Positions 45,233 to 51,641 of a stretch of DNA of 64,000 nucleotides are shown piece by piece (position 1 is the stretch's first letter; every line of letters begins with the position of its first letter). The notes beneath the pieces were generated by a model. The model saw only the letters and a list, made by a program, of their open reading frames with translations, did not search any database and was not told the DNA's origin. The translations under genes and the position numbers were made by a program. This DNA comes from Candidatus Gordonibacter avicola (GTDB lineage: Bacteria > Actinomycetota > Coriobacteriia > Coriobacteriales > Eggerthellaceae), in contig DXGM01000035.1 of NCBI GenBank assembly GCA_019113915.1, positions 62,001 through 126,000 on the forward strand. Reading direction: 5' to 3'.

Positions 45233-45376
45233 AGGGAGAGGGTGTTCAACCTGAAAGCGGGTGTTTCGACCAGGGATAAGCGAGCATCCTTCAACCGCCG
45301 GGGTATTTCCCATTGCATACCTGGTAACTCGGATTTATGATGGCGGTATCTTTTTGCGCGAGAAATGAGGGGCACC

Positions 45377-46498
45377 ATGTACCTGAAGGATAAGGTGTCG
45401 AAGCTGCCGTTGCCGGTGGTGCCGGCGACGCTTGGCCTGTTTGTACTGAGCGGCGTGTACGATGCGCTGGGCTATCCCCTCGTGCGGTGGCTGGCCGCGG
45501 CGGTGTCGGTGGCTGTGGTGGTGCTGTATGGACTGAAGATTGCGTTCCATCTGCGCAGTGTGGTGGCGGCGGAGTACGCGAACCCCATGTTGGCTGCCCT
45601 CTACCCCACCCTCCCTATGCTCATCATGGCACTCTGCGCGTACTTCGCGCCGCTTCTACCCGGCGCATGGGGGCTGTTCGAAGGCATATTCTTCCTGATG
45701 CTGGGCATATTGTTCGTGCACGTAGCCGTGTTTTTCGTACGCTTCTTCGTGCGCCGCTTCGAGTGGAAAACGTTTATGCCCAGCTGGTACGTCACCACTA
45801 ACGGCGTGATGGTGACCACGGTGGCAGGCATGGTGTTTATGCCGGAGCCGCTGGCCGTGGGCATTGTGGTGTGGGGCATCGCCATTTATGTGGTGGTGAC
45901 GCCGTTTATGCTGTGGCGCATGAAGCGTTGCGAGGTAGCCGAGGCCATGATGCACTCTCAAGCCATTATGCTGGGACCGTGCAGCATGTGTCTGGTGTCG
46001 TACGTGAACGTGTTTCCGGAGCCGAACCTGGTGGTGCTGGCGGCGCTCTTTGCGTGCGAGGCCGTGTCACTTATATATGTAGTGTGGAAGTTGCCGAAGT
46101 TTTTCAGCGTAGCGTTCCACCCCGGCTATGCGGGCATGACGTTTCCCATGGCCGTGGGCGTGCTGGCTACGCGCTTGCTGGCTTCAGCACTGGCAGCAGC
46201 AGGGTACGGGGAGCTGGCGGCAGCGGTCCAGCAGCTTGCCGGCTTGCAGCTGGTGATGGCCACGGTCATTGTTGCTGTGGTGTGTGCGCGGTTTGCGGGC
46301 ATGTTGGCTGCGGGATTGAAGGCCGACCGTTCTTCCGGGGCGCTTGCGCCCGAGCACCTGGCAGCACTGCGGGCGGTGCGGGCGTTCTTGCGCAGCGGAT
46401 CTGGCGATGTGGCTGCGCCAACTGAAGATTTCGTACCCGTTGCGGCCGGCGTGGCCTGTGAGGTTGACTGCGAAGAGGTGGCAAACGCGAAGGCGTAG
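45377..46498 (+). CDS. TDT-family (TehA/Mae1/SLAC1-like) transporter
   Basis: A 373-residue membrane protein with about ten hydrophobic helices, matching the tellurite-resistance/dicarboxylate transporter (TDT) family. Features are the start KLPLPVVPATLGLFVLSGVY, FMPSWYVTTNGVMVTT, the Gly/Pro-rich SQAIMLGPCSMCLVSYVN and AFHPGYAGMTFPMAVGVLAT. The C-terminal ~55 residues are hydrophilic and acidic. Substrates in the family include malate, chloride, nitrate and sulfite; none can be assigned. ATG at 45377 follows AGGGG; an upstream ATG at 45365 is less likely. The gene lies between the two RNA-plus-palindrome units, an odd arrangement. Confidence 0.85.
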   Translation: MYLKDKVSKLPLPVVPATLGLFVLSGVYDALGYPLVRWLAAAVSVAVVVLYGLKIAFHLRSVVAAEYANPMLAALYPTLPMLIMALCAYFAPLLPGAWGLFEGIFFLMLGILFVHVAVFFVRFFVRRFEWKTFMPSWYVTTNGVMVTTVAGMVFMPEPLAVGIVVWGIAIYVVVTPFMLWRMKRCEVAEAMMHSQAIMLGPCSMCLVSYVNVFPEPNLVVLAALFACEAVSLIYVVWKLPKFFSVAFHPGYAGMTFPMAVGVLATRLLASALAAAGYGELAAAVQQLAGLQLVMATVIVAVVCARFAGMLAAGLKADRSSGALAPEHLAALRAVRAFLRSGSGDVAAPTEDFVPVAAGVACEVDCEEVANAKA

Positions 46499-46619
46499 AA
46501 AACGGCTGTGGCAGAGCGGACGGGTTGTTTCGCGGACGGTTTTACCTAATTGTTACTTTCGAGGCCCCTGATTCACAAAACATGCACGTCGCGCTCATAT
46601 GTTTTTCAAGGCCAACTTT

Positions 46620-46625
46620 TATACT
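46620..46625 (+). promoter_or_regulatory. -10 box of small RNA unit B
   Basis: TATACT, preceded by CATATGTTTTTCAA as in unit A. No standard -35 hexamer is seen in either unit. Confidence 0.55.
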
Positions 46626-46631
46626 AACGTC

Positions 46632-46768
46632 AGCAAACGAAAGGCTCCCCTCCTTTTCAGTTTGCCTCTGCTTTAACCCCTTAAAAGCAGAGCGGTGTCA
46701 AAGAACACCGCATCATCCCCTCCTTGTGGCCCGGCGGAGCTCCCCTCTCCCCGGGCCGATCTTTTTTT
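46632..46768 (+). ncRNA. Structured small RNA unit B, C-rich loops
   Basis: Paralogue of unit A with the same four-hairpin plan. P1 GCAAAC/GTTTGC plus AAAGG/CCTTT, loop CTCCCCT (46633-46665). P2 CTCTGCTTT/AAAGCAGAG around ACCCC (46666-46691). P3 GCGGTGT/ACACCGC (46692-46711). Linker CATCATCCCCTCCTTGT, identical to unit A. P4 GGCCCGG (46728-46734) with CCGGGCC (46751-46757), then seven T (46762-46768), a good terminator. P1, P2 and P3 differ from unit A in sequence but keep pairing (for example GCGATGC:GCATCGC becomes GCGGTGT:ACACCGC). No open frame of note lies within. Confidence 0.78.
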
Positions 46769-46932
46769 GTTCCGGCGGCCTGCCGGCCGCCGGAACTCCT
46801 CGACGCTGCGAAGCTGTGTGGTACCCCATCTTGCCGCTTGTGCGCTTGCCTTCGCGTACCAAAGTACGCTCAGCCGCGCGGCGCGGCAATCTGGTGCACC
46901 ACACAGCTTCTCGCTGACTTACTACGCCAACC
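46769..46932 (-). repeat. Palindromic element copy 4 (beside RNA unit B)
   Basis: Begins at the base after the T-run of RNA unit B with the hairpin GTTCCGGCGGC/GGCCGCCGGAAC, then CGACGCTGCGAAG, stem GAAGCTGTGTGG/CCACACAGCTTC, central hairpin around GCGTAC-TTTG-GTACGC and the flank ending CTACGCCAACC. It is close in sequence to copy 3. CAGGTTG-like short repeats (minus strand) continue to about 46982 at 21-25 bp spacing. Confidence 0.85.
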
Positions 46933-47097
46933 TGGGAGTGGGATGGATTCACCAACCTGGGAGGTAATGTTTTCAACCTGTGGGGCCATGCTTCCTCCTG
47001 GTTACCTTGTTGTGGCGGTGGGCGAGCGGGGGTGGAGGCGCGCGTGGGGGCTGATACAATCGCGAAAAAACCATTTGGCTCTCGGAAGGAGCGCGCT

Positions 47098-48060
47098 ATG
47101 AACATTGTTATCCTTGAGGGGTGTGTAAACAATCCGGGCGATCTGAGCTGGGATGCGCTTTCGCAGTTTGGCCAGGTGACAGTCTATGACCGCACGTCGC
47201 GCGACGAGTTGGCGGAGCGCGTGGCCGAAGCTGAGGTGGCGGTATCGAGCAAGGTACGCTGGGATGCCGAGGCGCTTTCGTGGGCACCGAACCTCAAGAT
47301 GATCGCTCTCACCTCCACCGGCTTCAACGTGGTTGACCTGGACGCAGCGCGCGAGCGCGGCGTGGTGGTGTCAAACGTGCCGGCCTACTCCACGCCCGAT
47401 GTGGCTCAGATGACCTTCGCTCTTCTGTTGGAGCTGTGTCTACATGTAGGCGAACACTCCGAACTGGTCATGGACGGCGACTGGACGCGCGCAAAGGATT
47501 TCTCGTTCTGGAAAACTCCGCTGATTGAGCTTCAGGGCAAGACACTCGGCATCGTGGGTATGGGCAGCATCGGCCAGGCAGTCGCCCGCATCGCGCGCGC
47601 CTTCGGCATGCCGGTAGTGTTCGCGAACCACCGCCCCAAGCCCGAGGCCGAAGGCGACGGCATCCGCCAGGTACCGCTCGACGAGCTTCTGACCATGGCC
47701 GACTTCGTATCGCTACACGTACCAGCCACGCCCGAGACAAACAACATGATGAACGCCGAAACCCTCGCTCGCATGAAAGATGGCGCCATGCTCATCAACA
47801 CCGCGCGCGGCACTCTGGTCGACGAGCAGGCCGTCGTGAACGCCCTCCACTCTGGCAAACTGGCCGGTTTCGCCGCCGACGTAGTATCCGAAGAACCCAT
47901 GAGCCCCGACAACCCCCTCCTCCAAGCAAAGGGCGAGAACATCGTAGTCACCCCCCACATAGCCTGGGCCACCCACGAAGCAAGAGAGCGCCTCCTGTCC
48001 GTAGTAGCCGCCAACGTAAGCGCCTTCGTGGAAGGGAAACCACAGAACGTGGTGGATTAA
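47098..48060 (+). CDS. D-2-hydroxyacid dehydrogenase, NAD-dependent
   Basis: A 320-residue dehydrogenase of the D-isomer-specific 2-hydroxyacid family. The NAD loop is TLGIVGMGSIGQAVARIARA near residue 150. Catalytic segments are MLINTARGTLVDEQAV (Arg), FAADVVSEEPMSPDNPLL (Glu) and VVTPHIAWATHEARERL (His). The sequence pattern is closest to hydroxypyruvate/glycerate dehydrogenases; D-lactate dehydrogenase is an alternative. The ATG follows GGAAGGAGCGCG. A TACAAT about 44 bp upstream may be its -10 box. It is convergent with galU across palindromic element copy 5. Confidence 0.92.
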   Translation: MNIVILEGCVNNPGDLSWDALSQFGQVTVYDRTSRDELAERVAEAEVAVSSKVRWDAEALSWAPNLKMIALTSTGFNVVDLDAARERGVVVSNVPAYSTPDVAQMTFALLLELCLHVGEHSELVMDGDWTRAKDFSFWKTPLIELQGKTLGIVGMGSIGQAVARIARAFGMPVVFANHRPKPEAEGDGIRQVPLDELLTMADFVSLHVPATPETNNMMNAETLARMKDGAMLINTARGTLVDEQAVVNALHSGKLAGFAADVVSEEPMSPDNPLLQAKGENIVVTPHIAWATHEARERLLSVVAANVSAFVEGKPQNVVD

Positions 48061-48077
48061 AAAACAACGGGTCGTTC

Positions 48078-48232
48078 GTAACGTCAGCGAGAAGGGCGCT
48101 GGCGCCCGAGATTCGTGGGATCGCGGCAGCGAAGCGTACTGTGGTACGCGAGTTGCCGGGATCGCGCGAAGCTTGGGTGCCAGAGCCCTTCGCAGCGTCG
48201 ACTAGTTCCGTCGTTCGGCAGAACGACGGAAC
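48078..48232 (+). repeat. Palindromic element copy 5 (overlaps galU 3' end)
   Basis: GTAACGTCAGCGAGAAG; outer stem GAAGGGCGCTGGC with GCCAGAGCCCTTC; inner stem GGCA/TGCC where copy 1 has AAGG/CCTT; central hairpin GCGTAC-TGTG-GTACGC; CTTCGCAGCGTCG; second hairpin GTTCCGTCGTTC-GGCA-GAACGACGGAAC (48205-48232). That last hairpin is coding: it supplies the final codons of leftward galU, whose TAG occupies 48202-48204. Confidence 0.85.
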
Positions 48233-49023
48233 AAGATGTTGTTGGTTTCGAGCCAGCTTTCTACGGTACCGGTGTCGAAGCCGTCGGTGGGATCGATGAT
48301 CAGGGCATACATCTCTTCTTCTTTGAGTACGGCGTCCAAAGCGTCGGTCAGTTGAATCTCGCCACCCACGCCGGGCTGCACGTCGGCCAACAACTCCATC
48401 ACGCGGGGCGACAGCAGGTAGCGGCCAAACACAGCCAGGTTCGACGGCGCATCCTCAAGCGCCGGCTTCTCCACCAAGGCGTCCACCTTCCACACATCGT
48501 CGGCCACAGCCGCACCGGCGATGACGCCGAAGCGGCTCACCTGATCGTCCGGCACCGGCATGACAGCAATCACACTCGCGCCGCCGTGCGCGTCGGATAC
48601 CTCCTGCATGCGAGGCAACATCTGATTGTCGGGCACCAGCACGTCACCCAGCAGCACGTAGAAGGGCTCGCCAGCCGTCTTCACAGCAGCGCAGTGCACG
48701 GCGTGGCCCAGGCCCAGTGCCTCGTCCTGGTACACATAGCTCACGTTGTAGTTCCCCACCTGTTCCACCAGGTCGGCGTACTTATCCTTGCCGCGAGCGC
48801 GCAGCGTGGCCACCAGCTCCGGGTTCGGCGAGAAGTGGTCCTCGATGGCCTTCTTCTCACGGCTGTTGATGATAACCACCTCGTCGGCCGCCGACGCCAA
48901 ACCCTCCTCCACCACGTACTGGATGGCCGGACGATCAACCACAAGCAGCATTTCCTTCGGCTGCGCTTTCGTGGCGGGCAGAAAACGCGTGCCGAGACCG
49001 GCGGCAGGAATAAGAGCCTTCAT
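48202..49023 (-). CDS. galU: UTP-glucose-1-phosphate uridylyltransferase
   Basis: A 273-residue nucleotidyltransferase making UDP-glucose for glycan and lipid synthesis. Hallmarks are MKALIPAAGLGTRFLPATKA, QPKEMLLVVDRPAIQYVVEE, YVYQDEALGLGHAVHCA, LLGDVLVPDN and VDALVEKPALEDAPSNLAV. Length is near the usual 290 but the C-terminus is short and ends FRRSAERRN, which is encoded by the hairpin of palindromic element copy 5; the native end was probably replaced. The ATG at 49023 follows AGAAAGG; an earlier in-frame start adds seven residues. Confidence 0.95.
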   Translation of the reverse strand: MKALIPAAGLGTRFLPATKAQPKEMLLVVDRPAIQYVVEEGLASAADEVVIINSREKKAIEDHFSPNPELVATLRARGKDKYADLVEQVGNYNVSYVYQDEALGLGHAVHCAAVKTAGEPFYVLLGDVLVPDNQMLPRMQEVSDAHGGASVIAVMPVPDDQVSRFGVIAGAAVADDVWKVDALVEKPALEDAPSNLAVFGRYLLSPRVMELLADVQPGVGGEIQLTDALDAVLKEEEMYALIIDPTDGFDTGTVESWLETNNILFRRSAERRN

Positions 49024-49175
49024 GGACGGGTGCCTTTCTCGCAAGGTACAGGGACAAAAGCGAGGACGCCGCGATCGGGCGGCGTCCTCAACGAATCGCT
49101 CGCGCTATTGTAGCACGAGCGAACAGGTGGCAGGCGACCCTACGGCGAACCTGCACGTAAGCGTAGCAGTGGCGC

Positions 49176-49367
49176 CTACAGCGTCGTATTCTTCTGCTCC
49201 GCGATGGCCTCTTCCAGCACGGCCATCTGCGCCTCGGCCTTCTTGTAGCCAAGCATGATAATGAGCACGTACACCAGCAGCGCCACCCACATGAGCGCAT
49301 ACGCGCCAATGATGAACGGCATCGACGGAGCAACCGTGCTGTAAATCTCGGTGAGAATGGGATTCAT
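49176..49367 (-). CDS. ccmD: CcmD-like small membrane protein
   Basis: A 63-residue protein with one membrane helix (FIIGAYALMWVALLVYVLII) followed by a charged helix (KKAEAQMAVLEEAIAEQKN). Size, topology and place at the end of the ccm cluster match CcmD, which helps release haem-loaded CcmE from CcmABC. ATG at 49367 gives a normal MNPILTE start, but the best ribosome site (GAAAGG) is spaced for a TTG three codons earlier (49376). Confidence 0.8.
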   Translation of the reverse strand: MNPILTEIYSTVAPSMPFIIGAYALMWVALLVYVLIIMLGYKKAEAQMAVLEEAIAEQKNTTL

Positions 49368-49418
49368 ACTAATCAACCAACCTTTCGCATGCTCAACCGC
49401 ACATCGGCGGTCAAACCC

Positions 49419-50189
49419 TTAATCTTCCAACTGCTCCTTCAGCGCCTCGACGCGCTCGGTCAGGCGCACCTGACGGAAGCGCAGGCGATACAGCGCAAAG
49501 CCCACCATCATGATGCCCAGCAGGCAGAACATAAGCGTGATGCCCATGTCGCTTGACATGCCGCCCTCGCGCACCACCACCGGGTGGATGCTTGAGGGGA
49601 TGAGGCGCGTCACCATAAAACAGATGGGTACGTCGATGAGCGCGATAATGGCAAGTACGGCTCCGTAGGTGGCGCGGCGTTCGGGCTCGTCGATGGCGTT
49701 GCGCAGGATGAAGTACGCGATGATGATAAGCATCAGAATAAGATAGGTGGTCAGGCGCGGATCCCACGTCCACCACACGCCCCACTCGAAGCGCGTCCAC
49801 AGGTCGCCCGTGATCATGGTGCACGCCACGAACAAAAGCGCAATTTCCATGGCAATCTTCGAGCATGTGTCGAAACGGCGGTTCTTCGTCATAAGGAAGC
49901 GCACCGCGTAGTAGCCCGCGAACGCCAGCGCCACAAACGACGTGATGGCCACCGGCATGTGGAAGTAGAATATTTTCTGCGACAGAAGCAGCACATGAGT
50001 GACCATCTGGCCGCCGATCATTTCGACACCGCTCACCGCCGCGCCGTTCACGGGCGAGGCCCAGAGAAACGCCAGCAAAAAGCCAATAGTCGATAGCACG
50101 ATGCCCACCACGAGCACCACCGGCGCAATCCGGTCGGGCCACTGCCCCGCTTCCGGCAGCTTAAGCGCCTTTTTCTCCTTCTCGCTCAT
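49419..50189 (-). CDS. ccmC: Haem-handling protein CcmC
   Basis: A 256-residue membrane protein with six helices. The tryptophan-rich haem motif FEWGVWWTWDPRLTTYLI is complete, and conserved histidines flank it (FYFHMPVA before, SSIHPVVV after). CcmC loads haem onto CcmE outside the membrane. It follows ccmB by 16 bp on the same strand and precedes ccmD. The C-terminal helix is charged (ERVEALKEQLED). Confidence 0.94.
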   Translation of the reverse strand: MSEKEKKALKLPEAGQWPDRIAPVVLVVGIVLSTIGFLLAFLWASPVNGAAVSGVEMIGGQMVTHVLLLSQKIFYFHMPVAITSFVALAFAGYYAVRFLMTKNRRFDTCSKIAMEIALLFVACTMITGDLWTRFEWGVWWTWDPRLTTYLILMLIIIAYFILRNAIDEPERRATYGAVLAIIALIDVPICFMVTRLIPSSIHPVVVREGGMSSDMGITLMFCLLGIMMVGFALYRLRFRQVRLTERVEALKEQLED

Positions 50190-50205
50190 ATAGCCCCTTC
50201 TCTCT

Positions 50206-50922
50206 TTAAGCGCTTATCACAAAATCGTACAGTACCCAGCTAGCGAGGATCATGATGACATCGTAGCCGGCACCGAGTGCGAGCGACGTCAGCATCACAT
50301 CCGCGTAGCCCTCCGCGCCCACGATGGCGGCGGTCGTCGCCGACACGCACGCGTACAGCAGCGGGAAAATCAGCGGAATGAACAGCACCGCCAGCATCAC
50401 GTCCTTGCCGCGCGTGTTCACCGTGATGGTGGACAGCAGCGTGCCGATGCCCGCCACACCGATGGTACCCACCAAAAGTGGGATAATCAGCAGCCAAAAA
50501 CTTTCGGACGGCGTAGTGGTAGTCAGGAAGAAGAAATAGAACAGCGGCACTGAAATCACTTCCACCACCAGCAGAAACAGGAGGTTGGAAGTAGACTTCG
50601 CCAGGAACACCACCGAGCGATCCATCGGCACCAAGAGAATGCCCTCAAGGCAGCCCTGCTCCTTCTCGTGCGCAAACGAACGGTTCAGGCCAAGCAGCGA
50701 CGTAAACACGATGAGCGCCCACAGAAGGCCGCCACTCATCTGCAAGATGTCGGTGGTCTGCGAGGTTTGCGCCAGCGCCGCGCCGTACACAATGAGCACG
50801 AGCAGCGCGTAGATGCCCATGGATGTGAGCATTTCCTTCGTGCGGAATTCCTGCTCGAGGTCTTTGCGCAGCAGCGTCTTGTACTGCTGGAACGTCGAGG
50901 GCTTTTTCAGCGCGACTGCCAT
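50206..50922 (-). CDS. ccmB: Haem exporter membrane subunit CcmB
   Basis: A 238-residue protein with six membrane helices, matching CcmB. Typical parts are the start YKTLLRKDLEQEFRTKEML, LGLNRSFAHEKEQGCLEGIL (cytosolic loop contacting the ATPase) and DRSVVFLAKSTSNLLFLLV. With CcmA it forms an ABC module needed to free haem-CcmE. It begins one base after the stop of ccmA, so translation is coupled. Confidence 0.94.
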   Translation of the reverse strand: MAVALKKPSTFQQYKTLLRKDLEQEFRTKEMLTSMGIYALLVLIVYGAALAQTSQTTDILQMSGGLLWALIVFTSLLGLNRSFAHEKEQGCLEGILLVPMDRSVVFLAKSTSNLLFLLVVEVISVPLFYFFFLTTTTPSESFWLLIIPLLVGTIGVAGIGTLLSTITVNTRGKDVMLAVLFIPLIFPLLYACVSATTAAIVGAEGYADVMLTSLALGAGYDVIMILASWVLYDFVISA

Positions 50923-51636
50923 TTACGCCACCCCCATGCCAACCGTCGTGCGATACAAGGCCGCAAACTCGTCGAAGTCAAACGCATCCTTCTCGTCAAA
51001 CGCTACCACTTTGCCCTTCGCCAACACGAGTGCATGCGTGCACATGGCGAAACCCTTCTGCAAGTCGTGGCTCACCATGACGAAGGTGCGTCCTTCGCGC
51101 TGCTGCTCGATAAGTTCGTCGAAGATTTCCACCGCATGCGGGTCAAGACCCGAGTACGGCTCATCCAAAAACACCACGTCGGGGTCATGAATGAGCGCCC
51201 GAGCGATGGAAAGACGCTGCGTCATGCCGCGCGAGAACGTGCGCACCACATCAAGCCGGCGGTGCTTCAACTCCACCGCCTCCAGCAGCTCCATAACGCG
51301 CGCCTCGGGGTTCTCCACTCCGTAGAGGCGCGCGTAAATCATCAGGTTCTGCTCCGCCGTGAGGTCGGGATACAGCATCGAGTTGTGCGAAATGAGGCTA
51401 ATATGGTCGCGTGCCTTGTCGGGATCCTCCTTCAGATCAACCCCCATAAGCGTGGCCTTGCCCGAAGTCGCCCGCGAAAGCGTTGACAGCACGCGCAGAA
51501 GCGTCGTCTTCCCCGCCCCATTCGGCCCAAAGATGGACAGAAACGCCCCCTGCGGAACCTCAATCGACACGTTGTCAACCGCCCGGCGGTTCCCGAACAC
51601 CTTCGAAAGCTTATGAGTCTCAATGGCCGCAACCAC
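50923..51636 (-). CDS. ccmA: Haem exporter ATPase CcmA
   Basis: A 237-residue ABC ATPase. Walker A is FGPNGAGKTTLL (around residues 35-46), the signature is TFSRGMTQRLSIARAL, and Walker B is DPDVVFLDEPYSGLDPHAV with the H-loop VMVSHDLQKGF. It starts at GTG only six bases after the ccmF stop and runs directly into ccmB. Length and order fit CcmA rather than a general ABC exporter. Confidence 0.93.
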   Translation of the reverse strand: MVAAIETHKLSKVFGNRRAVDNVSIEVPQGAFLSIFGPNGAGKTTLLRVLSTLSRATSGKATLMGVDLKEDPDKARDHISLISHNSMLYPDLTAEQNLMIYARLYGVENPEARVMELLEAVELKHRRLDVVRTFSRGMTQRLSIARALIHDPDVVFLDEPYSGLDPHAVEIFDELIEQQREGRTFVMVSHDLQKGFAMCTHALVLAKGKVVAFDEKDAFDFDEFAALYRTTVGMGVA

Positions 51637-51641
51637 AACAA

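Noticed and set aside
44910..45254. Open frames across RNA unit A and palindromic element copy 3
   Set aside because: They run through hairpins and degraded repeats, have no ribosome binding site, and are not matched by equal frames in the sister copy.
44881..46768. Direct assignment of the RNA units to the 6C RNA family
   Set aside because: The C-rich loops are similar, but there are four hairpins and no run of six or more C in two loops; without a model search this cannot be claimed.
45222..46990. CAGGTTG-type short repeats as a CRISPR array
   Set aside because: Repeat unit only 7-8 bp, spacing irregular (21-25 bp), at most three units, and no cas genes nearby.
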